Assembly: GCA_029783825.1 (NCBI GenBank)
Contig: JAREIK010002660.1
Coordinates: 146,497 to 210,496, forward strand
From: Sapria himalayana
Lineage: Eukaryota; Streptophyta; Magnoliopsida; Malpighiales; Rafflesiaceae
Length of the DNA stretch: 64,000 nucleotides
Reading direction: 5' to 3'
Shown: piece by piece, positions 24,741-37,479 of the stretch
Layout of the letters: every line of letters begins with the position of its first letter
Position numbering within the stretch: position 1 is the stretch's first letter
Notes under the pieces: generated by a model
What the model was told of the DNA's origin: nothing
Seen by the model: only the letters and a program-made list of their open reading frames with translations
Database searches by the model: none
Made by a program: the position numbers and the translations under genes

Positions 24741-25014
24741 TTATATATGGGATAATACTATTTTGTTGCACCAACTTGAAATAAAATGGCTAAAAATATA
24801 ATATCAACATTATGTAAGCACATAGCATGAGAGTGTTCGTTGATCATGCTCATATATGGTATAATACAAATAAGGGTCGTACTCTTACTAATCCCAGCCC
24901 TTAGGCCTCAGGCTCAAATATGAACTTATGTATAACAAAAAATGTAATATTTGATAGGTTTGTACTGAAGAACTTATATTTTCTTTTATATAATTCTTCA
25001 TTCTAACACTACAC

Positions 25015-25356
25015 TCTCTATATGTCTATCTCTCCCTCTATAATCTTTATGTCTTTCTCATCCTTTTTTTCTTTATGTGTCTCACACACTCTCGTGTTAT
25101 TTTTTTGCCTCTTCTTTCTTGCTTGTTCTCTTTCTCTCCACCCCCCCTCTCTATCTCTCTCCCTTTCTTTCTCTCTCTATTTCTTCCTCCCTCTCCCTCT
25201 CTCTCTTTCCCTCTCTCCCCCCTCTCCCTTTCACCATTTCTCTCTCACTCTCTCTCCCTCCTTTTCTCTCCCACACACTCTCTCTCCCATCTCTTGATTT
25301 TTCTACCCATCTCTCTCCCCACCTTATTTCTCTCTCTCTCTCTCTCCCTCTCCTCC
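25015..25356 (+). repeat. CT-rich polypyrimidine tract
   Basis: About 340 bp of CTCTCTCC/TTTCTC on the + strand, ending 285 bp before the transposase start codon. Its frames are open only because of composition. (CT)n tracts are common in plant 5' regions, so it may be part of the leader, but nothing proves it. Confidence 0.85.
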
Positions 25357-25640
25357 TTCAAAAATTAAATGTATTTTTTTGCTTTCATTTCTTGTGCATT
25401 ATTGTATTTTGCACCCTTTATCTAGTATAACTGTGATATATTTTAATCTTTATCATGCTAAAAATTACGTTATCTATTTCTATAGATTCTGCAAACGGCT
25501 TGCCTCTATATTCATGATATTTAAATTTTAAATATTCATCTGTAAGTAATTTTACGTTATTCTTGGTATACTTTGAAGTAATAGAATGTTTTATTTATAT
25601 TAATGATTAAGCATTATTTTATGTAAATAAAATAGGGTAA

Positions 25641-28600
25641 ATGATCTCAGATCGTTAGTTGATGTACAAAAGGGTTATTAATTGATTTTTGAATAAAGAT
25701 TTTTTGACTGGGATTGAAACTTTCATCAATTTTGCACGTAGTCAATCGAGATTGAAGGATGAAGAAAAAATTAAGTATCCATGTAATCATCAAAAGTGTC
25801 AAAATATCACTTTTGTGATGCAAATACTATAAGATATCATTTGGAAAAATATGGCTTTGTGCCAAATTATTTTGTTTGGATTTATCACGGGGAAAGTACA
25901 AAGGCTCTGAATATTGACCAAAATGAGGGTATTGAATCATTTGCTTGTGGTAAAGAATCATCAAACACATACCATAGAATGATCATAGAAGATGCTGGTC
26001 CTGACTTTAATATGGATTACATGGATGAACTACCTAATCCTGAAGCTCAGAAATTTTATGAAATGCTTAAAGCTACAGATAAAAAGTTGTGGCATGGTTG
26101 TAAAACACATTCGTAATTGTCACTTGTGGGTCGACAAATGAGCATTAAGTTAGAAAATCATATGTCTGAAAAATTATTTGATTAGGTGACAGAACTGATG
26201 AAAAAGATTGTTCCAGATAAAAAATTGATCACTAACAAATTTTACAACACTAAAAAGTTACTACGAGGAATGAGTTTACCAGTAGAAAAAATTGATTGTT
26301 GTTTAAATGGATGCATGTTATAATGGGGTGGTGATAGTGATTTAATTAGCTGCATGTTTTGTGGCCATCCTCGATTTAGGAAGGTACATCGTGCTATAGA
26401 AATGCTAAAAAAATTGAAGGTTGTCTTTAAGAAGATGTAATATTTTTTATTAATTCCTCGATTACATAGACTATATGCATCAAATGCTACAGCAAATGAT
26501 ATGAGGTGACATTCCGAGCATGAGGTTGAAGAAGGGGTAATGCGTCATCCACCAGATTCACCTGCTTGGAAGCATTTTAATTATATACATCAAGATTTTG
26601 TAGCAGAAAGTCGAGATGTGAGATTGAGTCTCTACACTGATGGATTTCACCATTTGGGCAATCTGGACAACAACATTAAACATGGCCAGTGATAGTGATG
26701 CCTTATAACTTGCCTCCATGGTTGTGTATGAAGGAGCAATATATATTTGTGTCAATATTGGTTCAAGGGCCAAAAAATCCGAAAGACATGCTGGATATTT
26801 TTTTTATAGTCTCTTATTGCAGAGTTAAATCATTTATGGAATGTTGGCGTGAATACATGTGATATCTCAAAGAAGTAAAATTTCATTATGTGGCAACCCT
26901 TATGTGGATGGTGAATGACTTTCCTGCATATTCAATGTTGTCTAGCTGGAGTACTATAGGATGATTCACATGCCTGTATTGCATGACAAATTCTAATGTA
27001 TTTACCCTCAAATTTAGTGGTAAATAGTCATGGTTTGATAACCATCGTAAGTTTCTACCTACGAATCATCCATTATGAAGAAATAGAACTGCATTTTGAA
27101 GAAATAAAACTGTGATGATAGCTGCACCATCTATTCGTTTAGGAGATGATATTATTATAGAAATTCATTGTTTGGGTTTGAAGAAGGTAACTGAAAAGTA
27201 TGCTACTAGAAGTAATGGACCAATAGGCAGATTATTTGGCTGGAGGAAACATAGTATATTTTGGTACTTGCCCTATTGGAAGTCCAATTTATTTCGTCAT
27301 AACTTATATGTAATGCATATTGAAAAAAATGTTTTTGACAATGTTTTTAACACTGTCCTTAATGTAGATGGAAAAACAAAAGACACTTTAAAATCAAGAC
27401 AAGAGCTGAATGATTAATGTCGGTGGTCTGAATTGAAAATGAATGAGCAACCAGGAAAATTCTTTAAAGCTTGTTACACACTTGATATGAAGGCAAGACA
27501 ACTATTGTGTGAATGGGTTAAAAATTTGAAATTCTTTGATGGGTATGCGTCAAATATGGGTAGATGCGTGGATATGAAGAATCATATGTTATTTGAAATG
27601 AAAAGTCATGAAAATCATGTATTTATGTAGAGATTAATACCAATTTCATTTCGTGAATTACTTCCACAAAGTGTTTGGAAGGTCCTTACAAAACTAAGTT
27701 TATTTTTCAAATAGCTAACTACAACCACAATCAAAATAGATGACATGGTGAGGCTGGAAAATGACATTCCACTTATTATTTGTAAGCTAGAATGGATATT
27801 CCCACCGAGTTTTTTTTGACTCAATAGAGCATTTGCCAATCTATTTTGCATATGAAGCACAGATAGTTGGGCTAGTGCAATTCAGGTGGATGTATCCTTT
27901 TGAGAGGTAAATACATATAATTTGCTGTGTTTTATAATTTCATACTTTAAGTAATATTGTAATTTAATCAAATTGAAACGTAACATTGTGGTTGTAGGTA
28001 TCTTCATAAGTTGAAATTGAAAGTTAGAAACAAGGCAAAAGTTGAAGGTTCAATTTGCAATGCATATTTAGTAGAAGAAGCATCATCATTTTGTTCTTAT
28101 TATTTTGATGATCATGTCAATACAAAGAATTGAATTGTGCCGTGGAATTCTGAAGGTTATGTGATGGTAGAAGATGATTCTGTGGACAAACTATCTATCT
28201 TCAATCACCCTGGAAGAGCTTTTGGAAGAGTAATGAAAAGATGTATGACAGATTAAGAGTACAAAGCAATTAGGAGCTACATTTTACTTAATTGTGAGGA
28301 GGTTGTACTATACATTGAGTATGTATGCACAAAATGGTTGCAAGTTAAATCATTGTTTAATTTTATCTTTAATAGGAATTATTAAAAATTGATATACATT
28401 TTTTTCTCTTTTTATATTCGTGAAGTATTTATGTTGAGCAATTAAAATATAGGCAACCATCAATTTCCAGCAATGATGTCAATTATATGCTAGAAAATGA
28501 ATTTGTAAATTATTTCAAAAATTATTTGAGAAATTATTAAGTTTTAAATTTTGAATTATTTAATTTATTTTTATCTTTTATTTGTTAATATCAATTTTTT

Positions 28601-28795
28601 TAATTAATGTCACAGGTAATTGATCCTTTAAATGGAAATTCAAATATTTTTATCCAGAATCTAAGTAAAGGCCCGTTATGATATGTGGCAACCTATCTTA
28701 GGTATTTTGTTAATGAATATAAATTTCACACAATCGGGCATGGTTCTTCTAAAATAATAATGAATAGTGGTGTATCCTTTAAATAAATCATAGTT
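25641..28795 (+). pseudogene. CACTA-1 TNPD-type transposase, decayed
   Basis: The start ATG at 25641 lies where CACTA-2's intact-looking start (MSSNHQLMYKWF) aligns. Domains in order: transposase-associated zinc motif (KYPCNHQKCQN, then after a frameshift near 25800 YGFVPNYFVWIYHGE); the TNP2/Transposase_21 core (LPVEKIDCCLNGCML, CMFCGHPRFRK, RLHRLYASNATANDM, SPAWKHFNYIHQDF, VRLSLYTDGF, YNLPPWLCMKEQYIF, then WRKHSIFWYLPYW and VMHIEKNVFDNVFNT near 27240-27360); DUF4218 (27600-28130: SVWKVLTKLSLFFK, DDMVRLENDIPLI, GSICNAYLVEEASSFCSYYF); and the start of DUF4216 (28625-28795: KFHTIGHGSSK, MNSGVSFK), where homology stops. This family cuts and joins the element ends in the nucleus. Numerous stops (for example about 26114, 26185, 26330, 27415, 27628, 28131) and frameshifts make it inactive. 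An intron may lie at about 27905-27997. Confidence 0.93.
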
Positions 28796-28799
28796 CTAA

Positions 28800-29090
28800 A
28801 ATAATGGTTCTTCTAAAATAATATTAATGGCACAGGTAATTGTCCTTCCAATGCATGGGTCCCATATTTACGGATTTCAGCTTTATAAAAATGAGGGCTA
28901 GCTTATCTTATCATTATTTTTTAAAAAACATTATATTTTTGCACTCTCTTTATCTCTAAACATAATTGCTGGACATCCTTTGGAATTTTGGTGAAGTTGT
29001 ATGAGAATAAACTTTAATTTGTGTTTGTTCATGTCTGTAATATTTGTTTTTATATATCTGTGAATATGTTTTTGTGTCTCTTAATTTTTT
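28800..29090. other. Spacer between transposase relic and cassettes
   Basis: Begins with a second, partial copy of TGGTTCTTCTAAAATAAT (28805, first at 28742) and ACAGGTAATTG (28613 and 28834), so the DUF4216 break is accompanied by a short local duplication. The rest is AT-rich. Confidence 0.5.
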
Positions 29091-29092
29091 TG

Positions 29093-30055
29093 GTAGAGTT
29101 TTAGCCTATTATAGGTATGTAAAAGCCCATAATCAGCAGCGGCAACAGTGGTAGAGAAGGCAGTGATGGAGGTGGCGGCAGCGGAAGAGGCAATGGCCGC
29201 AGTAGCGGCAGCACCGGTAGTAGTGGCTGAGGCGACATCAACGACAGCTGTGATAGCTACGGTAGAAGTGGCAGCAACAACAGAAGAGGCAGCAGCGGTA
29301 GTAGCGGCAACGGCTGCAGTAGTGGCTGTGGCAGGAGCAGTGGTGCTGGTAGGGGCGGCAATGGTAACACCGGCAGCCACGGCAGCAGTAGCGGCAGCAC
29401 TAGCAGCAGTAGCGGCAGCACTAGCAACTGTGGCAGCAGCACCGGCAGCGGTAGCGGTAGTGGGAGCGGGAGTAGTGCCAGCGGCAGCAACATCGGCAGT
29501 GGCAGTGGTAGCGATAGCGAGAGCAGCAGCGGTAGCGGGAGTAGCAGTGGTAGCGAGAGCAGCAACAACCGCAACATATGTGGTATATACATACGTATAT
29601 AGTCATTATATATGTACATATAATACTACAGTATTTTATGCACATATATACTGAGTATATATATGTACTCAGTATATATGTACGCATAATACTATAGTTT
29701 ATATGTACATCTACTGCAGTAATAACTGTACGAGTGAAATGCTAGTATATATGTATATATTTACTGTAGCAATATATATTTATCAAAATATAGTTATTTT
29801 TTATTTAATTTGATTTGATTTGGTGGTTTAAATTTCTTACAGATATGGTGCCGCATTGTTTTCCATACGAAGCTTGTATAAGTGAACACATTTCAACAAA
29901 CATGAAATACCATTACTCGGACAGCATTTTCCCAGTGGAAAGTTGGTGATCGAAGGAGCAATAGGAGAGTAAGCAACATCAAGGCATTGATAGATTTTAC
30001 TTTATGCACATTCGGTAGATACATTGATTAATAAGATGTAATATAATTTTTATTA
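29093..30055 (+). repeat. Trinucleotide/3'-exon cassette (copy 1, tandem pair left)
   Basis: Starts with GGTAGAGTTTTAGC and GGTATGTAAAAGCC, continues with a GCA/GGC-type triplet tract (29136-29572), a TATATACATACGTATATA junction, the 16-bp-arm hairpin (29642-29681), an acceptor TTCTTACAG and the exon from 29842. The exon reads DMVPHCFPYEACISEH ... SDSIF ... ESW and a stop at about 29947, the most intact of the copies. A UTR with GATGTAATATAAT ends it. Copy 2 begins the same way 1,348 bp downstream. Confidence 0.88.
29842..29949 (+). CDS. Conserved short 3' exon of the cassette (copy 1, open)
   Basis: An uninterrupted 35-codon frame from a good 3' splice site (TTTCTTACAG at 29832-29841) to TGA. 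Cys/His/Tyr-rich start (PHCFPYEAC) and an acidic/aromatic end. Copies at 9849 and 31325 keep the same start and stop positions. No known domain is recognised. The upstream exon is uncertain because the preceding triplet tract is low-complexity, so the full protein is unknown. Expression is inferred only from the shared structure. Confidence 0.35.
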   Translation, partial: DMVPHCFPYEACISEHISTNMKYHYSDSIFPVESW

Positions 30056-30440
30056 TTTTTTTGTTTTTGTTATTTAAAATATTGTATTAGAATAAGTTAT
30101 TGAATAATTTTTTTTTGAATTTAAAATTTTTTTATAGTTTCTATTTTTAGTAAATTTATTTTTAAAATATTAAAAATAACTATTTTAAAAACTATTTATT
30201 TGTTCATATTATTGAATAACTATTTATTTGTTCATATTTAATAACTATTTTTAGTAAATTTTAATAACTATTTTTTTATAGTAAATTTATTGAATAATTT
30301 TTAAATTTATTTTTAGTAAATTTATTTAATTAATTTTTTTTAAAACTATATTACATTCAACTGTAATTTTTATTTGTTCATGTCTATAATAACTATTTTT
30401 ATATATCTGTGAATATATTTGTGGTTGTCCAAAATTTTTG
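30056..30440. other. AT-rich link between the tandem cassettes
   Basis: Contains short near-direct repeats of ATAACTATTTATTTGTTCATATT (30205-30250). The last 90 bp repeat the sequence at 29000-29090 that precedes copy 1, so the duplicated unit starts before the triplet tract. Confidence 0.6.
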
Positions 30441-31545
30441 GGTAGAGTTTTAGCATATTATTGGTATGTAAAAGCCTATTATTATTAGAGGTAGCTGCAG
30501 CAACAACGACAGTAGTGGTGGCAGTAGTGGCAGTGACGGTAGAGGTGGTAGTGACATAAGAGCGGTTACAGCGGCAGTGGCAGCAACAGCGCCTGCAGCA
30601 TCGTCAGCAGGGGTGGCAGAAGCCATGGTGGTAGCCGCGGTAGCGGAGGCAGTGGGGGCAACCGTGGTAGTAGAGGCAGTGGCTGCAGCCGCGGTAGCAC
30701 GACAGTAGTGGTAGCTATTGTAGTGAAGGTAGTGGAGGAAGTGGCGGCATAGAAGGCAGAGGTAGCGACTGCATTGGAAGCAGCGGCAGTAGTGGTGGTA
30801 GCAGCAGCTACACAGAAAGTAGTGATAGCATAGGAAGCAGCAGCAATAATGGCGGTGGTGGTAGCAGCGGTGGCTGGGGCCACAGCGGAAACTCTAGTAG
30901 TGGGGGAAGCGGCGGAAGCCGCCGCAGTGGCCAGTGGCTGCGGCTTCGGCAGTAGTGGCGAAGGTGGTATCTGCGACAGTAGTAGTGGTATTGGTAGTGG
31001 TAGCGACATCGGCAATGGCAGCAGTGGCAGGAGCGGCAGCGGGATTAGCAGTGGGATTAGCAGCAACAGCACCTATTGAGATATATACGTACGAATAAAG
31101 TCAATATATACATACATTTAATATTGCAGCATTTTATGTACGTATATACTGAGGATATTAGTACTCAGTTAATATGTACGCTTAATACTACTATTTATAT
31201 GTACATATAAAGTAGTAATATATATATGAGTGAATTGCTAGTATGTATTTACATATATAATGTAGTATTATATATGTATCAAAACATAACTTTTTTTTTG
31301 ACTGAGTGGTTTAATTTTCTAACAGATATGATGCCGCATTGTTCCTCATACAAAGCTACTATAAGTGATGAGATTTTTCACTAGACATTACGTGTCGTGA
31401 CTCGGATAGCTTTGTCGTAGTAGAAAAATGATGATCGGAGAAACAAAGGGAGAGAGAGCAACGTCAATGAATGGATATATTATACTTTATGCACTGTCCG
31501 TAGATACATTGATGAATAAAAATAAAAGTTTGTTATTTTTTTTGT
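30441..31545 (+). repeat. Trinucleotide/3'-exon cassette (copy 2, tandem pair right)
   Basis: Same order as copy 1: GGTAGAGTTTTAGCATATT, triplet tract (30488-31070), TATATACGTACGAATA, eroded hairpin (31139-31180), CTAACAG acceptor and exon from 31325 (DMMPHCSSY, later frame-shifted to RDSDSF). UTR words TTATACTTTATGCACTGTCCGTAGATACATTGATGAATAA follow in the shared order. The triplet tract is longer than in copies 0 and 1. Confidence 0.88.
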
Positions 31546-31719
31546 TTCAATTATGTTAAATATTGAATTTAAATAAGATATTAAATGATTTTATTTTTTG
31601 TTTATTATAAATTATTTATAGTTTCAATTTTTATTCAATATAATTTAAAAATAATAAATTATTTAATTAAAAAATTTTTAACTTTTTTAAATTATTTAAA
31701 TATTTGTGAAATTAAAATA

Positions 31720-32135
31720 ACTAGGGAAAATTCCCTAGCTAAATTAGCGAGGGAAAAACCCCTCGCTAATTTAGAGATAGAAATTTCCCTAGCTAATTTA
31801 GCTAGGGAAATATTAAAATTAGCGACGGATATTCCGTCGCTAATTTTTCTAATGCTAGGTACTTTAGCTAGGGATTTAGCCATCATTATTTTTGTTTAGT
31901 GACAAAATATTTAGTTTATCTTGTTATTTTAGCAACAAAATTTTTCTATTTTAGCGAGGAAATTTTTCGTCGCTAATTTTTTAGCTAGGGAAAATTCTGT
32001 AGCTAAAATTTAGTAAGAAACACTTTAGAAAGGGACATGATCCATTGATATTTCATCGTATATACCATTTAGCAACGGAAATCTCCCATATAGCTAGGGA
32101 ATTGTCCCTGGCTATATGAGATTTTTCTTGTAGTG
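31720..32135 (+). repeat. CACTA-1 3' subterminal repeats and right terminus
   Basis: CCCTAGCTAAATTAGCGAGGGA-type words in both orientations. The strongest palindrome is 31816-31846, with 14-nt arms AAATTAGCGACGGA around TAT. The terminus ATTTTTCTTGTAGTG ends at 32135, followed by the AAT duplication. The inverted words match the 5' array, as in other CACTA elements. Confidence 0.92.
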
Positions 32136-35100
32136 AATGATAGATAGATAGATAGATAGACAGATCAGATAGATATATAGATAGATAGATAGATAGATAG
32201 ATAGAGCATTAAATAGATATATACATAGACATAAAGTTAAACAAATAGATAGATAGATAGTCAGATTGATAGGCATAAAGAAAGACATATATATGATAGA
32301 TAAACAGATAGATAGATAGATTGATAGATAGATAGATAGACACTATGATAGATAGATAAATAGATAAATAAATAGATAGACAATTGGATAGATAGATAGA
32401 TAAACAAATAACAAAAAAGATTGACAAATAGATAGATAGGCAAATAGACAGATAGATAAATAGATATAAAGATAAATAAATAAATAACACACATATTGAT
32501 TAACAAATATACAGACAAATAGATAGATGGTTAAATAGATAGATAGACAATAAAATAGACAGACAGATTGATTGATTAATTGATTGATTGATAGTTACAA
32601 AGATATATAGACAGATTGATAAATTGATTGATAGAAAGATAGATACAAAAATAAACCTACACATAGATAGATAAATAGATAAAAAGATAGACAAACATAT
32701 AGACATATAAACATGCAAATGCAAAAAGATAGATAGATAAATAGATAGATAGACTGATTGATAGAGATGCAAATAGCAAAATAGATAGACTAATAGATAG
32801 GCAGATAGATAGATATATAGATAAACATATAGATAAATAGATAGGAAAGATAGATATATTTATAGATAGTTAGATAGATAGATAGAGAAATAGATACAAT
32901 GATTGATAGTTTGATTTATATATCAATTGATAGACATAATGATATGCATATTGATAGACAAATTAATTGACAGATAGATAGATATATTGATAGACAAATA
33001 GATGATTGATTGATTGACAAATATATAGATAAAAAGATAGAGAGATAGAAAGATAGACACATAGATAGAACTATAGATAGATAGTAAGACAGATAAATAG
33101 AATGATACATATAAAGATTATTAGACAAATAGATAGATAGATAGATAGATAGATATGGAGATAGAGATATAGGTAGATAGAGAGATATAGAGATAACGAT
33201 ATAGATAGATAGATAGATAGAAATATAGAAAAATATATAGATAGATAGATAGATAGATTAATAGATCGAACGATATAAAAATTCATAAACAAATAGATAG
33301 ACATATAGTTATATACTTAGATCGAGAGATAGATAGAAAGATAAATAGATAGATATATTGACAGATAGAAAGAGAGGTAGATAGACAAACAGATAGACAA
33401 ATAGGTATAAAGAAATATATATATATATATATAGACAGATTGATAGATAGATTAATAAATAGACAAATTGACACACAAATAGACATATAGTTAGACAGAC
33501 AGACAGATAGATAGACAAATAGATAATTAGTCAAGTTATTATATAGATAGATAGACATATAGATAGATAGATTGATAGATAGATAGATAGATAGATATAT
33601 AGTTTGATAATTTGATTGAGAACTAGATATAAAAAAAGACGAATAGATAGATAAATAATTAGACAGACAAATAGACAAAAAGTTAGATAGATAGACCAAT
33701 AGACATACAAATAGATAGATAGATAGCTAGCTAGCAAGATAGACATATAGATAGATAGATAGATAGACATTTACATAGATAGAGAAGTAGATTGATAGAT
33801 AAATATAAAAATACATAGATAGATTGATAGAAAGATAGATAATTTGATTGATAGAAAGATTGATAAACAGATTAATATATAGATTGATAGGCATATTGAT
33901 ATACAAATTGATAGATATATTGATAGATAGATTGATAGATAGATTGATATACATATTGAAAGACAAATAGATAGATAGACAGATAAATAGACTTATAGAT
34001 AGATAGATGGATAAATAAATTATTACACATTAGTTAGATAAATTGATATATAGATAGACAGACAGATAAATAGATAGATAGATAAAAAGATAGACAGATA
34101 GATAGATATATAGATAGATAGATATATAGGGAAATTATTTGAAAGTCAAATAGATTAAAAGATAGAAAAAAGATAGGCAAATAGAAAATAGATAGACAGA
34201 TAATCAGATAGATAGATAAAGAGATAGATAAAATGATAAATAGAATTATAGATTCACAAATAGATAGACATACAGAGAGATATGCCGATAGATTGAAAGA
34301 TACACACACACATAGATACATAGATAGATAAAGAGATAGACTAATAGATCAACAGATAGAGAGGCAGATAGACAGACAGACAAATAGATACATAGACATA
34401 CAGATAGACAAACAGATTGATTAATACATAGACATACAAATAGACAAACATATAGAAAAATAGATATACTGATTGATAGACAAAATGATAGATTCATAGA
34501 TAGATTTATAGACTTATTTATAGACTTATTGAAAGAAAAATAGATAGATAGATTATTAGATTGATAGATAGAGAGATAGATAGTCAACAAGATAGATATA
34601 TGGATATATAGAAAGATAGATATTTAGATAATTGGATAGATAGACATATAGATTACAAATAGATAGATAGATAGATAGATAGATAGAAAGAGTATCAGAT
34701 AGATAGATAGACAGACAGATAGACAGATAAATTTATAGATAGATACAAAGATAGATAGACAAATAGATAGATAGGTAGATATGTAGAAAGAAAAGAGATA
34801 GATAGATATATAGATAGATAAATAGATAGACAAATAGTTAGAAAATAGATAGATAGATAAACACACACACACACACACACATAAAGATAGACATATATAT
34901 ATAGACTAATAGTAAGACATATAAATAGACATATATATATATATAGATAGATATATAGAAAAAAAAGTAGATAGATAGATAGATACATAGAAATAAAGAA
35001 AGAAAGAAATATAGAAAGATTGATAGATAGATAAAAAGTTAGATATACATATAGATTGATAGATAAATAGATAGAAAGGTAAATAGATATATTAATATTA

Positions 35101-35145
35101 ACAGATAGATAGATAGATATAAAAATAGGTAGATATATAGATAGA

Positions 35146-35181
<36 letters not shown>

Positions 35182-37442
35182 TAGATAAATTGATATATAG
35201 ATAGATAGACAGATAAATTGATAGATAGATAGATAGATATATAGATAGATTGATAGACAAATAGATAGACATATATATATAGATAGAAAGATAGTTATTT
35301 AGAGAGATAGTTAGACATAAAGATAAATAAATAGATAGATTGATTGATACATAGACAAATAAACAGATATATAGATGGATAGTCAGATAGAGAGATAGAC
35401 AGAAAGATAGACATATAGATTGATTGATTGATTGATTGATTGAGTGATTGATTGAGTGATTAATTGATTGATAGAAAGTTATTTAAAAAGGCATATAGCT
35501 AGAATGATTGATAGACAAATTAATATAAAGATTAATAGATAGATTAATAGATAGATTTATATATAGATTGATAGAAAGTTTGATATACAAAATAAAAGAC
35601 AAATAGATAGAAAGATAGATACACATATTGATAGAAATGTATATAGATAAATATAAAGATAGACATATTATTAGATTGATAGATATATTGATAGACATAT
35701 AGTAAGATTGAAAAATAGATAGATATAAAGTTGATAGATAAATAGAAAAAAATATAGCAAGATAGTATGACATATAAATAGACAGATAGACATACAAATA
35801 GACAAATAGATAAACAAACAGATAGAAAGAATGATAGATAGTTAGATAAATAGATAGATAAAAAGGTAGATAGACACATAGATAGACTGACAGATAAACA
35901 TACAGATAATCAAATAGATATACAGATAGATAGTTAGAATGATTAACAGAAAGATGGATAGATAGATAGATATAAAAATAGATAGATAATTAGATAGATA
36001 GAAAAAAAGATAGACATATAAATAGATAAATCATATAGATAGATAGATTGATTGATTAACAGATAGATAAATAGATTGATTGATTGATAGAAAGATAGTT
36101 AGAGAGAAAGATTGATAGATAAAATGATAGACAAATAGATTTATAGATTGGTCGATAAAAAGATAGTTATACATATAGATAAACAAATAGATAGATAGAT
36201 AGACAGATAGACAAATTGATTCATAAATAGATAGATAGATGGATATATACATAGATAGACAAATATATATAAAGATAGATATATGCTTAGATTAGACAAA
36301 TAGATAAACAAAAAGATAAATAGATAGTTAGACAGACAGATACATAAATAAATAGATCAATTATTAGATAGACAGACAAATAGATAGATAGATAGTATAA
36401 TATATATATATTCACATATAGATAGATAGATTTAGAGAGAGATAAACAGATAGATAGATAGATAGATAGATAAATAGATAGATGGATAGAAAGCTAGTTA
36501 GAGGAATAATAATAAAAATATATAAATAGAAAGAATGAATGAAATATAGATAGAATAGAAAGATAGACTTATTGATAGATATATAGATAGACAGAAAGAT
36601 AGACATATATATAGGCAGATTGATAGAATAGAAAGATAAAAGATATATAGACTAACAAATATATAGATAGATATATATATATATATATATACATACATAC
36701 ACACACAAATAGATACAGAAATAGAGAGATAGAAAGATAGATAAAAATACAAACAAAGAGACATATTGGTAAATAGGTAGATAGAAAGAAAGAAAGAAAG
36801 ATAGATAGATACAAATAAAGATATAGAGAAATAAATAGAAAGATATACATATATATAGGTAGATAGACATATATATAGATAGATTGATAGATATAAAGAT
36901 AGACATAAAGATAAAAAATTAGATAGATAGATAAATAAATATAATGAAAGACATATAGATAAACAAATAGACATATAGATAAAAAGTCAGATAGACAGAC
37001 AAATAGATAGATAGATCAATAGGCAGATAGATAGAAAGACATACAAATGGATATGTAAATAGATAGACTGAAAGATAGACAAACAGATAGAAAGATAGTT
37101 AGATACACATATAGACATACAAATAGACAGGTAGATAGGCAAATAGAAAAACAAAGAGATATACAATTTGATAGAATGATAAATGGATAGAAAGTAAGAT
37201 AGATAGATAAATAGATTAATAAATGGATAGATAGATAGATATACAGATATATAGATAAAAAGTGAGATGACATATATATAGAAAAATAGATAGACAGAAG
37301 TATATAAAAATAGATAGACAAATAGATAAATAGGTAGATAGACAGATAATAGAAAAATAAATATACATATAGATAGACAAATAGATAGACAGATAGATTG
37401 ATAGATAGATATACAGATAGATAGACAAATAGATAGATAGAT

Positions 37443-37479
<37 letters not shown>

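Larger units (their letters stand above)
18627..32135 (+). mobile_element. CACTA-1: complete-ended En/Spm-type DNA transposon
   Basis: A 13.5-kb element. The left end TACTACAAGAAAAAT (18627-18641) and the right end ATTTTTCTTGTAGTG (32121-32135) are inverted repeats with one mismatch (first base, C to T on the left). Both are flanked by AAT (18624-18626 and 32136-32138), the 3-bp duplication expected of the superfamily. Outside both ends is GATA array. Inside, in order: subterminal palindromic repeats, promoter/leader region A, a nested foldback element, minisatellite block B, a CT-rich tract, a TNPD-type transposase pseudogene, two tandem trinucleotide/3'-exon cassettes and the 3' subterminal repeats. 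The transposase is broken, so the element could move only with help from another copy. Confidence 0.93.

Noticed and set aside
25022..25430. Three overlapping Ser/Leu/Pro-rich frames
   Set aside because: They lie in a CT-rich tract and have no family resemblance.
29148..31079. Ala/Val-, Leu/Pro- or Ser/Gly-rich frames in the triplet tracts
   Set aside because: Open in several frames on both strands because of the 3-bp period. No initiation context or domain supports translation, although a low-complexity exon cannot be excluded.
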